Counted from the first letter of the stretch, positions 35,501 to 43,694 are shown. The stretch is 64,000 nt of DNA from Vibrio sp. B1FLJ16 (GCF_905175385.1 NZ_HG992749.1:1364001-1428000), one strand, 5' to 3'. Numbers and translations: made by a program. Notes: generated from the sequence alone by a model not told the origin.

Positions 35501-37151
35501 CAACGCAGCTGACGCCAGAATGACTCAAGACGGTTATATATCGTGTGCTAGCTGTCATGCGGACGGAGACAGCGACCACCGAGTCTGGGACTTTAGTGAC
35601 CGAGGTGAAGGGTTAAGAAATACGATTTCATTATTGGGCAAAACAGGAACCGGAAACGGCCGAGTTCACTGGACGGCAAACTTCGATGAAATTCAGGATT
35701 TCGAAAACGATATTCGTTATGCATTTGGTGGTCGAGGCTTTATGGTTGATGCTCTGTTCAATCTAACTGAGAATCCGTTAGGCACGGCTAAATCTGGAAA
35801 AAGTGAAGACCTGGATAACCTTTCATTCTATGTAAGTAGTCTGAACAAGTTTCCACAAAGTCCAAATCGAGACAACACGGGGTCTCTAACTGCGGAAGCT
35901 CAAACGGGTCAGGCTCTGTTTGCTGCCAAAGGATGTGATTCATGTCATTCGGGAGTTTATTACACTGACATGCAGCGACATGATGTCGGAACGATGGATG
36001 CATCTTCTGGCCTTGGTAGCGGAACGTCTTTATCTGGTATAGGGTTCGATACACCAAGTCTAATTGGTCTTTGGGCAAGTGCGCCGTACTTGCATAATGG
36101 CCAAGCGGCTACGTTAGATGACGTGTTGCAAACTGGCTCGCAGCATACGGTGTCTAGTAGTAGCGAAAGAGCTGCATTGGTGGCCTATCTTGAGCAAATT
36201 GAGTATGAAGGACCTGCAATTGTGGTAGCCGATCCACCACAAGCAACGAGCTACACTTACCTTAGTGACTTGAGCGAAACCTATTCTACCAATGGTTGGG
36301 GGCCTATTGAGAAAGATACCAGTGTTGGTGAAAGCGCTGCCGGAGATGGAGTTACTATCTCTATTGGCGGGAGTGAGTTTAGCAAGGGGCTCGGTGTTCA
36401 TGCTTATTCCGAAGTGATTTATGACTTAACTGGTGGAAACTATGACCAATTTACCGCGTTCATCGGTGTCGATGATGAGAGCGGTAGCGCAGGCTCTGTG
36501 GTGTTTGAGGTCTGGCTAGATGGTGTGATGGCTTATCAGAGCGGTACGTTAGTAGGAAATGATGTGGCGGAGTATGTCTCGGTCAATATTAGTGACACTG
36601 TACAAGAGCTCAAACTAGTCGTCACTGATGGCGGTGATGGCGTTGGTAATGACCATGGTTCTTGGGGTGATGCAAAACTTCGCACGCCAAGCCAGGGAGG
36701 TTCTTCTGCGGTTCCTGGGCTGTTCTACGGAACCCTTTCAGGAGATATTAACGTGACGGATCCAAACCCTAAAACATTGATCACGACGAGCTTGAACGAA
36801 ACGGAAGATTCGATAGCGGGCAATACTACGGAAGTTTATACAGGCTATATCTATGACGCTGATGGGCAGATTTCGTTCAGTGAGAACAATGACGATAAGA
36901 CTCGCCTTTGGATTGATGGTCAGCTTGTATTAAGTAGTGATTTATGGAGTGACCGTGTGTCTACAGCTAATCTCAACTTGTCACCAGGATGGCATCAGTT
37001 CGAACTCAGATTAAGTAACGGTAACGGTGGTAGTGGTGCACATACCGGATTTGCGTTTGCTTATGATCCAAATGGTGGCACGAACTGGGTTCATCCATCA
37101 GACAATGGAACAGGAAACTTGTTTATGACTGAAGATCCGGGAAGTAACTAA
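32592..37151 (+). CDS. Large secreted multidomain protein: beta-propellers, PKD, di-heme peroxidase-like domain, NPCBM and PA14
   Basis: 1519 residues with a signal peptide (SILAGMYGVSLSTTAYA, cleavage near residue 37). Domains in order, rough residues: LVIVD-type propeller 60-400; SbsA-like Ig 406-510; PKD 512-600 (YSWNFGDGTAS); YVTN propeller 606-936; MauG/cytochrome-c-peroxidase-like di-heme domain 945-1210 with two CxxCH sites (C985-H989, C1115-H1119) and SAPYLHNGQAATLDDVL; NPCBM carbohydrate-binding 1218-1366; PA14 1373-1505. AAGGAG fixes the start at 32592. It follows the aldehyde dehydrogenase by 162 bases on the same strand with no visible terminator between. An extracellular redox enzyme on a glycan is the best guess. 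Confidence 0.8.
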   Translation: MIATSLTQSLETWRRPVVNSILAGMYGVSLSTTAYAAQGPGLGNLSYSSSEAFTHVSSPLIDDSTNFLPPDYPSTKHYGVNVMTMLNGYMVGVFAPDSGGGPGGWIAVDVSNPTAMQLVKTVYEPDLSNTNRTGDGLRTSEFREPHSFGLGENNTIAIQTGKGIEIWDWSDVNNPVRLSKLAISGVNFGDYNNVSWQLFWQAPYLYVARGNAGLSIVDTSDMSNPTLVKTVPNSALGGFNVGPIFALGNRMFISSMEGTAGFSLLNIDDPTNPTLVKTVNSLPEKYYASCWDGKYAYFGARSTTDSLRIYDTTTTPMMLVNESLTGFENLYCNVQDNKLFLGNQDDIAVLDISDINNIQEIGRSSLNATSTNTDHGQVFPFGNLVWVGNDHGSGSGLIAHQSSPDMVPPYISATDPAIESTLQPLTTRVGIALSDSVLMESVNSTTFTVTKLGSSTPLQGEYSVNLGFIHFTPAQDLEADSIYQVVLEGIEDFSGNPMARTEYRFATGSQAGHDISVTASDKVTLGSSINVSATSSPMLGGTMEYSWNFGDGTASTAFSSNSSASHIYSAPNNWSAVVTVRETTIDGVFESSKSMPITVYRQPTAVAPTASSTIIESGGQVIVVNEDNDSVSAISNSAPYNKLWETAVGDQPRTLAAAPDGNVWVVNQADSTISILSSVGQLVETIYLPRASQPYGIAFSPDGNDVFVSLQASGQLVKIDPGSRNIVATTDVGYSARGLAIDSSSSQVLVTRFISPQSYAEVVAVDAGSMSIDTNYQIAKDTITIDGPDRSRGVANYLSSVVISPDGYSAWVPSNKANVDRGSYLEGDDALKLTFETTIRAVVNRLDLTAQAVQSNALDIDNRAQPKAVVFSDIGDLAFIALEGQNSIEIRSTYTSNRAGEIFDTGLAPRGLVLSGNTLFVHNFMSRTISVHDVDEFLQSRGNISTVAQIGVVANEVLHPRVLKGKQIFYNAADARMTQDGYISCASCHADGDSDHRVWDFSDRGEGLRNTISLLGKTGTGNGRVHWTANFDEIQDFENDIRYAFGGRGFMVDALFNLTENPLGTAKSGKSEDLDNLSFYVSSLNKFPQSPNRDNTGSLTAEAQTGQALFAAKGCDSCHSGVYYTDMQRHDVGTMDASSGLGSGTSLSGIGFDTPSLIGLWASAPYLHNGQAATLDDVLQTGSQHTVSSSSERAALVAYLEQIEYEGPAIVVADPPQATSYTYLSDLSETYSTNGWGPIEKDTSVGESAAGDGVTISIGGSEFSKGLGVHAYSEVIYDLTGGNYDQFTAFIGVDDESGSAGSVVFEVWLDGVMAYQSGTLVGNDVAEYVSVNISDTVQELKLVVTDGGDGVGNDHGSWGDAKLRTPSQGGSSAVPGLFYGTLSGDINVTDPNPKTLITTSLNETEDSIAGNTTEVYTGYIYDADGQISFSENNDDKTRLWIDGQLVLSSDLWSDRVSTANLNLSPGWHQFELRLSNGNGGSGAHTGFAFAYDPNGGTNWVHPSDNGTGNLFMTEDPGSN

Positions 37152-37215
37152 GTCAAAGTTCGTTGTTTCGTTCGGAGTTAGAAGTAAGAGGGACACTATA
37201 GACTCCCCCTACTTA

Positions 37216-37241
37216 AAGGGCTTACTACAAAGTAAGCCCTT
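37216..37241 (+). terminator. Rho-independent terminator after the large di-heme gene
   Basis: AAGGGCTTACT pairs with AGTAAGCCCTT around a four-base loop, 65 bases past the stop. Confidence 0.88.
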
Positions 37242-37339
37242 GTCTTTATGTGTATTTCAACTCGTGCAGTTGCGCTTACCGGTTAAAAGCAATAGGCTAC
37301 GTTTAGCCGTATTAAACTTTTCAGGAAGCAAGACGTTCT

Positions 37340-38125
37340 ATGTCCACCACTCAATCGCCAAGTTCAAGTAAAGGTTCGACTCTTGATCGTGTACTGCAAG
37401 TATTGCTGATTGTCGCCAAAAGCCGCGGGCAAATGAATCGAGAGTCAATCGCAGAACAACTTTCAATGCCGATTGCTTCCGCTAACAAGTTAATCACTCA
37501 ACTGGTCTCGCTTGGTTATTTGCAAGAAAACATAGTTCTCCACGTCATAGCAGGTCCAAAACTTAAGTCACTGGCACACGATATCCTCAAGAACCAACGT
37601 TTCTCTGATATGCGTACTTCAGTTTTGCGCGCGCTTTCCGATAAGATAGGAGAAACTTGTGGCATCTCGGTTCCGAATGGGATTGAGATGATTTACTTTG
37701 AACGAGTGAACTGTAACTGGCCGTTACAAATCAACCTGGCAGAAGGCAGTAGTGCACCTATCGCTGCAAGCGCATCCGGAAAACTCTACCTTTCGACACT
37801 TGATGAGAACATCAGAGAAAATGTAATCCAGCATATGGGGCTTACGGAATACACTCCGCAGACTATTACGCATGAAAGGTTATTTCTGGAAGAGTTACGC
37901 AGGATACAAGATCAAGGATTCGGTGAAGACAATGAAGAGTTTATTGACGGAATGGTGGCAATATCAGTCCCGATTCGCTCAAACGGGGTAGATTTTGGAT
38001 ATCTGTTTTGTCACGCACCAAGCTTTAGAACTTCACTTGAAAAGTTAAAAACCTATATTCCGGACATGCAATCTGCAGCCGAAGAGATATTGAACTTTAC
38101 CATTGAAGAATTAGGCTTAAGCTAA
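37340..38125 (+). CDS. IclR-family transcriptional regulator (1)
   Basis: A 261-residue regulator with an N-terminal winged helix (about residues 15-75: TLDRVLQVLLIVAKSRGQMN, ESIAEQLSMPIASANKLITQ) and a C-terminal IclR effector domain (about 85-255) carrying the family stretch APIAASASGKLYLSTL and EEFIDGMVAISVPI. It is clearly related to the IclR gene that faces it 22 bases away; both share NWPLQI and ASASGKL, so they arose by duplication. It probably controls the neighbouring lactonase, the di-heme gene or the sugar cluster. Effector unknown. Confidence 0.9.
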   Translation: MSTTQSPSSSKGSTLDRVLQVLLIVAKSRGQMNRESIAEQLSMPIASANKLITQLVSLGYLQENIVLHVIAGPKLKSLAHDILKNQRFSDMRTSVLRALSDKIGETCGISVPNGIEMIYFERVNCNWPLQINLAEGSSAPIAASASGKLYLSTLDENIRENVIQHMGLTEYTPQTITHERLFLEELRRIQDQGFGEDNEEFIDGMVAISVPIRSNGVDFGYLFCHAPSFRTSLEKLKTYIPDMQSAAEEILNFTIEELGLS

Positions 38126-38147
38126 TTCAAATCGCTATGTTTATTAT

Positions 38148-38945
38148 TTAATGTTTTGGAAACTGCGCCAACATATCTCTGTAAACCATCTCTAGATTTA
38201 CCTGCGCTGAACGTAGGATAGGGAGATAGTTTTCTAAGTCTGAGACGCTTTTGCGGCTTTTAGGACAATGACAAAACAGAGCAGCTAAAAAGTTTCCTTC
38301 CTGATCATAGAGTGGGAGTGCGATAGCTGCCATTCCATCAATGAACTCCTCGTCGTCAATGCTGTAGCCTCGTTTTTTAATTAGGCTGAGTTCTTTCTTA
38401 AGCGTTTGTAAATCGGTAATGGTATTTTTGGCGTGTTGGATCAGTTCCATTTTGCTTAATACGCGGCGCAATTGTGTTGTAGAAAGGGTACTTAAAAACA
38501 GTTTTCCACTCGCCGACGCCCATAGTGGAATAGGAAAACCGACAGGAATAACAATTTGTAGCGGCCAGTTTGTTTGGATTCGATCGTAGTAAACCATGTG
38601 ATCACTTGGCGTATCGTTAGCTAACGCAAGTCCACAAGTTTCTTTTAGCTTCCTTGATAAGCCATGCAGGATTGCCTGGCGCTGGAGTTTATGTTGATTG
38701 GTCCAGTTTACATCTAAAGCGATAGAAACCAGCTGAGCACCAGGGTAGAAATGGCCACGCTCATCTGTCTGGACATATTCTGCCTCTTCTAGCTGTTGGA
38801 GTAGACGATGGCAGGTAGGTTTAGGGATGCCTGATTCGAAAATAATGTCGGAAGCCGAAACTGGGCTTTTAGATTGGCCTACTCTTTGGATTACATCAAT
38901 GAGACGATCTACTGAGTTTATTTTTTCCGACACCTTGAACCTCAT
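38148..38945 (-). CDS. IclR-family transcriptional regulator (2)
   Basis: A 265-residue paralogue of the convergent IclR gene. The winged helix is VDRLIDVIQRVGQSKSPVSA and GIPKPTCHRLLQQLEEAEYV (about residues 12-60), then the effector domain with PIPLWASASGKLFLSTL and DDEEFIDGMAAIALPLYD. It reads away from the lactonase gene, which lies upstream on the same strand with only 58 bases between them, so both may be in one transcript. A small palindrome AACTAATTGGTTAGTT (38960-38975) lies just upstream of the start and may be an operator. Confidence 0.9.
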   Translation of the reverse strand: MRFKVSEKINSVDRLIDVIQRVGQSKSPVSASDIIFESGIPKPTCHRLLQQLEEAEYVQTDERGHFYPGAQLVSIALDVNWTNQHKLQRQAILHGLSRKLKETCGLALANDTPSDHMVYYDRIQTNWPLQIVIPVGFPIPLWASASGKLFLSTLSTTQLRRVLSKMELIQHAKNTITDLQTLKKELSLIKKRGYSIDDEEFIDGMAAIALPLYDQEGNFLAALFCHCPKSRKSVSDLENYLPILRSAQVNLEMVYRDMLAQFPKH

Positions 38946-39003
38946 TGATAACAGCGCGTAACTAATTGGTTAGTTGTAAACCATAAGACGTTATATTCCC
39001 AAA

Positions 39004-39945
39004 CTATTTCGCGACTTTCAATAAGCTCTGTGATTCATTGGCGTGACTGAGTATTGGAATACTAGAGCTATCAACCAGTGATTCTGCTCGGCCTTGTGTA
39101 GGAGCGTCTAAAATGAATAGATTTCCAGATTGAGGGAACCGTTCTTTTTCCTCAGAGGTTAACTCGTAGTCTGCAGTAGCGACAAAAAGAGTCGTAAAAT
39201 TTTCACCGCCAAAAGTGCAGCGAGTGGCATGTTTTACTGGCAACTCTATTTGACCGAGTTTAGCCGGTTTTCCGATACTCTTTTTGTTGGGAGCGTAGAA
39301 TGAAACCATGCCGCAATCCCAATGACACACAAGTAGGTTACCTGAGTTATCCACCGTTAGCCCGTCAGGATAACCTTGCTGTGGTGTAAACTCTACAAAG
39401 ACCGATTTATCGATTATTATCGTCATCGAATCATCGAGTTGATACTCAATAACTTTTCTTTGAAACATGTTTGAGCAGTATGCGCGCTTTAACTCTGGAT
39501 TGAACGCTATTCCATTAGCCACACTAAAATTGTCGTCCATTTCAATGGCAAGACCGTTATCGAACTGGAATAGCTTTCCGTCCGGAGCCTCAAGATCTTC
39601 ACCATTCATTGAACCAAACCACAGCTTTCCATTCGGAGCGGTAACTGCATCGTTCAGATGAAGGTTGGAAGCCTTGGAGCATGGGTCGATGATGGGCACG
39701 TATTTATCAAAAAATGAAGAACAGTAGAAAAGCCCTTGTTTGCTTGCGCAGAGCCAACCGTTGTTATCACATCGAGCGATAGCGGTGATATCAAATGGCA
39801 CGTTGAAGGTTTCTGTAGTGCGCCAACGCATGTTCAATTTGTAAATGGATTTACCCGCGGCGTCTATCCAAACCAGTTCTCTGCTCTCTGGTAACCAAAT
39901 TGGAGACTCACCAATCTTGCATACGATACTTTCCAAGGAATACAT
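39004..39945 (-). CDS. SMP-30/gluconolactonase family (regucalcin-like) protein
   Basis: A 313-residue six-bladed propeller hydrolase. The metal-site pattern is present: GESPIW (Glu at residue 13), SVANGIAFNPELKRAYCSNM (Asn) and QGYPDGLTVDNSGNLLVCHW (Asp). Such enzymes open sugar lactones to sugar acids, cytoplasmic here since no signal peptide is seen. With the IclR genes next door, it suggests oxidation of a sugar to a lactone somewhere in this island. Divergent from the amino-acid binding-protein gene. The ribosome-binding site is weak. Confidence 0.88.
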   Translation of the reverse strand: MYSLESIVCKIGESPIWLPESRELVWIDAAGKSIYKLNMRWRTTETFNVPFDITAIARCDNNGWLCASKQGLFYCSSFFDKYVPIIDPCSKASNLHLNDAVTAPNGKLWFGSMNGEDLEAPDGKLFQFDNGLAIEMDDNFSVANGIAFNPELKRAYCSNMFQRKVIEYQLDDSMTIIIDKSVFVEFTPQQGYPDGLTVDNSGNLLVCHWDCGMVSFYAPNKKSIGKPAKLGQIELPVKHATRCTFGGENFTTLFVATADYELTSEEKERFPQSGNLFILDAPTQGRAESLVDSSSIPILSHANESQSLLKVAK

Positions 39946-40154
39946 AATTCAGCCTAAAGTGATATTATTTGTATCAATATGGTTTAATATTGGCATTTAT
40001 GCAAATTATCTCATAGCGTTATTGGTGGTCTTAGGGATCTAAAAGTGCTCAAACTAGACGTTTGTGCCTTTTATTGACTAAATCATTGTTTAGGGTAGTT
40101 TTCTATATTTTACTCGTGTATAACAAGGCTTTAACAGGTGATAAAGGAATATCT

Positions 40155-40943
40155 ATGAAAAAGTTATTGTGTGTTGCTGCACTGGGGTTAACTGCTTCGA
40201 CGTCAGTATTCGCTGATCCAATTTTAGACGACATTAAAAGCAACGGTGAATTAAAGGTCTGCTTTGATTCAGGTTATATGCCTTTTGAAATGACGGCAAA
40301 AAATGGTCAATATATTGGTTTTGATATTGACCTAGGTAAGCAAATGGCACGCGCTATGGGCGTCGACTTCGTTCCTGTAAACACTGCGTGGGATGGCATC
40401 ATTCCAACGCTTTTAACAGGTAAGTGCCATGTTATCATGGGCGGGATGACCATTACGCCGATGCGTAATATTCAGGTTAATTTCGCTGACCCATACGTGA
40501 TCATTGGCCAATCTATTCTTCTTGCACCAAAGCATGAAGGTAAAGTGGCTAGTTACCGAGATTTAAACAACGCTGATTTTGTTGTAGCAACGAAGCTAGG
40601 GACAACAGGTGAGCAGGCTATTAAACGCTACTTACCAAAAGCAAAAGTAAACTTGTATGAAACGCAGTCAGAAGCGGTTCTGGAAGTTGCTAATGGTAAA
40701 GTGGATGCGTTTATCTACGATTTCCCGTACAACTCAATCTACAACAATGAGAACAAAGGGCAGTTAGTTCACTTAGCTGAACCGTTTACCTATGAACCTC
40801 TTGGCTGGGCAGTACCTCAAGGTAACCCAGATACAATCAACTTCCTAAACAGCTACCTACGTCAAATCAAAGGTGACGGAACTTATGACCGCATCTACGA
40901 TAAGTGGTTTAACGACGATAAATGGCTAGCGCAGGTTAAGTAA
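40155..40943 (+). CDS. Amino-acid ABC transporter periplasmic binding protein (SBP family 3)
   Basis: 262 residues with a signal peptide (MKKLLCVAALGLTASTSVFA, cleaved before DPIL). The family-3 signature GFDIDLGKQMARAMG follows FDSGYMPFEMTAKNGQYI, and GGMTITPMRNIQVNFADPY forms the ligand cleft. It delivers a polar or basic amino acid to the permease encoded 315 bases downstream. AAGGAAT supports the start; the longer open frame upstream lacks a ribosome-binding site. Exact ligand unknown. Confidence 0.92.
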   Translation: MKKLLCVAALGLTASTSVFADPILDDIKSNGELKVCFDSGYMPFEMTAKNGQYIGFDIDLGKQMARAMGVDFVPVNTAWDGIIPTLLTGKCHVIMGGMTITPMRNIQVNFADPYVIIGQSILLAPKHEGKVASYRDLNNADFVVATKLGTTGEQAIKRYLPKAKVNLYETQSEAVLEVANGKVDAFIYDFPYNSIYNNENKGQLVHLAEPFTYEPLGWAVPQGNPDTINFLNSYLRQIKGDGTYDRIYDKWFNDDKWLAQVK

Positions 40944-40969
40944 ACGCGTTTCATTTTTCAGGTGAAAAT

Positions 40970-41025
40970 ATTAGCTTCAGGATTATATCTTTTCCAATTA
41001 CGGAATTTGATTTCCTGAGGCTAAT
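40970..41025 (+). other. Inverted repeat in the ABC operon spacer
   Basis: ATTAGCTTCAGGA (40970-40982) and TCCTGAGGCTAAT (41013-41025) pair with one mismatch around a 30-base loop. It follows the binding-protein gene and may stabilise or partly terminate its mRNA, giving more binding protein than permease. It abuts repeat copy B. Confidence 0.5.
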
Positions 41026-41197
41026 GCAAATCGCAGTAAATAACTGGTCATTCTGGCTTTTAAATACTCGATAACATCGTTAACTTTTCGTTTCAAAGTA
41101 AGTTGATTATCGAATAACAACTTCTCGAAAATTATTGCCTTGTTCTCAAGCATTTTTTCTACGCTATTTCTGATCACTTATTTGCTGTGATTGGTAA
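41026..41197. repeat. Palindromic repeat element, copy B (inside the ABC operon)
   Basis: About 172 bp, same family and orientation as copy A: ggtcattctggct, ctcgataac, ttgttctcaagcatttt, ctacgctatttctgatcac. The ends are imperfect inverted repeats (CAAATCGCAG / near-complement GTGATTGGTA). It lies between the binding-protein and permease genes, transcribed if they form one operon. Confidence 0.82.
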
Positions 41198-41257
41198 CTT
41201 TTTGCCTTTCTCTTTTGTATCCAATCAAGTTTGTTCAAAACTAAATCTCGGAATCAC

Positions 41258-42205
41258 ATGCAAAATAATCTTAAATCCCTTATATGGAATGCAGTTTTTG
41301 TTCTTGTTTTGCTATCAATTTGTGGCCTTGTTTATCTTTCAGGAAAGCGAATTGATTACAACTGGAACTGGGATCGTGTACTTCCTTACATTGCTACTAA
41401 TGCGGCCTCATCGGTTACGGCACCAGTAGACGGCAATATTATCCTCGGCGAGGACAATCAATTAGCTCTCGAGAATCTCAGCGGTGAGGTTGTCCTAAAG
41501 CTAGGTAACCATAAATCACTGAATGTTTACGAAGGAGACATCATTTTTGAAGGCGATACGTTAGCAACCGATCAAGAATGGCGTATTGGTCCTATTCTAG
41601 AGGGCGTTATTACTACGATAGAAATATCTATTTGCTCACTGATAATTGCTTTAGTTTTGGGGTTGGTGATAGGTTTGATCCGTATATCAAGCAACCCCGC
41701 GCTTAAAAAGCTCGCTATTGTTTATATTGAAGTCATTCGTGGAACACCACTCTTAGTTCAAATCTTTATTGTCTATTTCTTTTTGGGCACTGTGTTTGAT
41801 TTGGAGCGTTTTACTGCAGGTGTTATTGCACTTTCGGTATTTACGGCGGCGTATGTGGCTGAAATAGTTCGATCTGGCATTCAATCCATTCCTAAAGGGC
41901 AGATGGAAGCCGCGCGATCGTTGGGCATGAACTACCCCAAAGCAATGATCTACGTGATTTTACCACAGGCGTTTAAACAAACGTTGCCTCCTTTAGCTGG
42001 GCAGTTTATTAACCTGATTAAAGATTCATCCTTAGTGTCTGTAATCTCAATTACCGATCTAACCAAAGCGGGCAGGGAGGTTGTGAGTGGCAGTTTTGCT
42101 CCTTTTGAAGTGTGGTTTACTGTTGCGGCACTTTACTTAGTTCTGACTAGCGGTTTGTCTTGGGCAATACAAATGTTAGAAAGACAACTGGCAGCAAGTG
42201 ACTAA
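41258..42205 (+). CDS. Amino-acid ABC transporter permease with extra periplasmic loop domain
   Basis: 315 residues; the HisM/GlnP-type permease core (GVITTIEISICSLIIALVLG onward, with RGTPLLVQIF and the EAA loop MEAARSLGMNYPKAMIYVIL) occupies about 110-310. Unusually, one membrane segment (about 9-28) and an ~80-residue loop come first. The loop (TAPVDGNIIL ... VYEGDIIFEGDTLA) reads like a biotinyl/lipoyl-type hammerhead. Similar long permeases exist in other gammaproteobacteria. The ATG at 41258 is chosen over an upstream TTG. Confidence 0.9.
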   Translation: MQNNLKSLIWNAVFVLVLLSICGLVYLSGKRIDYNWNWDRVLPYIATNAASSVTAPVDGNIILGEDNQLALENLSGEVVLKLGNHKSLNVYEGDIIFEGDTLATDQEWRIGPILEGVITTIEISICSLIIALVLGLVIGLIRISSNPALKKLAIVYIEVIRGTPLLVQIFIVYFFLGTVFDLERFTAGVIALSVFTAAYVAEIVRSGIQSIPKGQMEAARSLGMNYPKAMIYVILPQAFKQTLPPLAGQFINLIKDSSLVSVISITDLTKAGREVVSGSFAPFEVWFTVAALYLVLTSGLSWAIQMLERQLAASD

Positions 42206-42218
42206 TTAGGAGTAAGTT

Positions 42219-42953
42219 ATGGAACAAATTATTACAGCGAGACAGGTCAATAAAATTTACCCTAATGGCTGCCATGCTTTGAAGGACGTCTCGGTAGAGG
42301 TTGCAAAAGGCGAAGTGATTGTGATTGTCGGACCCTCTGGCTCTGGTAAGTCGACATTCCTTAGAACGATTAACCAGCTAGAGACCATAAACAGCGGTAG
42401 CATTGTTGTTGATGGCATTGATATGTACGACAAATCAACTGATATCAATAAACTTCGCGCAGATGTTGGTATGGTGTTTCAAGGTTTTAACCTTTTTCCT
42501 CATAAAACAGCGTTAGGAAATGTCATGCTAGCACCACTAAAAGTGGCCAAGCGAGACGCTAAACTAGTGGAAAAAGAGGCGAAAGATCTACTTAATAAAG
42601 TGGGTTTAGCCGAGAGAATGGACAACTACCCAAATCATTTGTCTGGCGGACAGCAGCAGCGTGTAGCCATTGCGCGTGCACTTGCTATGAAGCCAAACAT
42701 TATGCTATTCGATGAGCCTACCTCAGCGCTCGATCCAGAAATGGTCGGAGAGGTGCTAGATGTAATGAAAGATTTAGCAAAAGATGGTATGACGATGGTT
42801 GTTGTGACTCACGAAATGGGCTTCGCAAAAGAAGTGGCTGATAGAGTGTTGTTCATGGAAGATGGTGAGCTATTGGTGTCAGACACCCCGGAGCGATTTT
42901 TTGACAACCCAACGAACGCACGATTGAAACAGTTCTTATCGAAAGTGTTGTAA
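42219..42953 (+). CDS. Amino-acid ABC transporter ATP-binding protein
   Basis: A 244-residue ATPase of the GlnQ/HisP type. Walker A is [18 protein letters not shown] (about residues 38-55), the signature [15 protein letters not shown] (about 142-156), and Walker [26 protein letters not shown] precedes the ATG, 14 bases after the permease stop. It completes the three-gene importer with the family-3 binding protein and permease. Only one permease gene is present, so it likely forms a homodimer. Confidence 0.95.
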   Translation: MEQIITARQVNKIYPNGCHALKDVSVEVAKGEVIVIVGPSGSGKSTFLRTINQLETINSGSIVVDGIDMYDKSTDINKLRADVGMVFQGFNLFPHKTALGNVMLAPLKVAKRDAKLVEKEAKDLLNKVGLAERMDNYPNHLSGGQQQRVAIARALAMKPNIMLFDEPTSALDPEMVGEVLDVMKDLAKDGMTMVVVTHEMGFAKEVADRVLFMEDGELLVSDTPERFFDNPTNARLKQFLSKVL

Positions 42954-43005
42954 TATAGGCGTCTAGGTGTAAATGAGGGTGTTCATATCATCCTCATTTA
43001 TCTAT

Positions 43006-43270
43006 ATACCCAAGTGACCTCAAGATGCAGGATACAGAGCACTGTCACTGATTCAAGTTCAAGGAAAGCAACGCAGCGGAATAGCGAGCTATTTCCAAGT
43101 TGTTTGACGATGAAATTGTGTCAGTGACATGCTGCCAAAGGGCGAGTTGCCTTGGCTTGCATACTTCGTTAACGATTTTTGATTTGGAACCACTAGATCA
43201 TCAAATCGTTGCCTCGTCTGTAAGCCAAGTCATCCTCGCTGAACCAAGCATCTTGAGGTTACTTGGGTAT
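43006..43270. repeat. 265-bp inverted-repeat element (second family)
   Basis: Terminal inverted repeats of 23 bp with one mismatch: left end begins ATACCCAAGTGACCTC at 43006-43028, right end finishes GAGGTTACTTGGGTAT at 43248-43270. The flanks are AT-rich, with TATA overlapping both ends. No open frame that looks real. It is unrelated to the 41026-type repeat. A partial match to its end lies at 8169-8188. Confidence 0.8.
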
Positions 43271-43694
43271 AAATATCAATCGCTTTAAATGCTTTCCCTT
43301 GCCGTAACTACTACTAGCAGACCGTATAAACTCTCAAGCTACACTCCCCGCCAAATAATTGCTTTGCTGAACGGGAACTAAGTAGAGTTGTTCTCTTCTC
43401 TGCGCCCACCAATGTGTCTAAACAATCTGGAAAAATAGCCTAGGTTTATATTAGGTAATAGAGTAGTGATATTTGATGTTCCATATGATTTTTGGATAGC
43501 TCCAAATATCGCGCAGAAAAAGTATTGTCTCAGTACAGCCGATATTCAAAAGTCATTGTTGTTTAATATGTTAATGCGTTTGAAAGTGCCATCGGATACC
43601 TCCAGCACAGCAATTAAGATGTTATGCTTACGCACGAGTGTTTACTGGTTTACCGCTTAGCGTGGTAGCCGCTGTTCTAACATTAGGAAACCAA
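43271..43694. other. Intergenic DNA before a VOC gene
   Basis: 424 bp without a credible gene; one short plus-strand frame (43466-43660) lacks a ribosome-binding site and overlaps the real start of the next gene. It should hold the promoter of the VOC gene, but no clear boxes were recognised. Confidence 0.5.

Noticed and set aside
43100..43288. Open frame inside the 265-bp inverted-repeat element
   Set aside because: Arises from the repeat itself; no start signal; the element is too short to code for a transposase.
43466..43660. Plus-strand frame before the VOC gene
   Set aside because: Overlaps the supported VOC start in another frame and has no ribosome-binding site.
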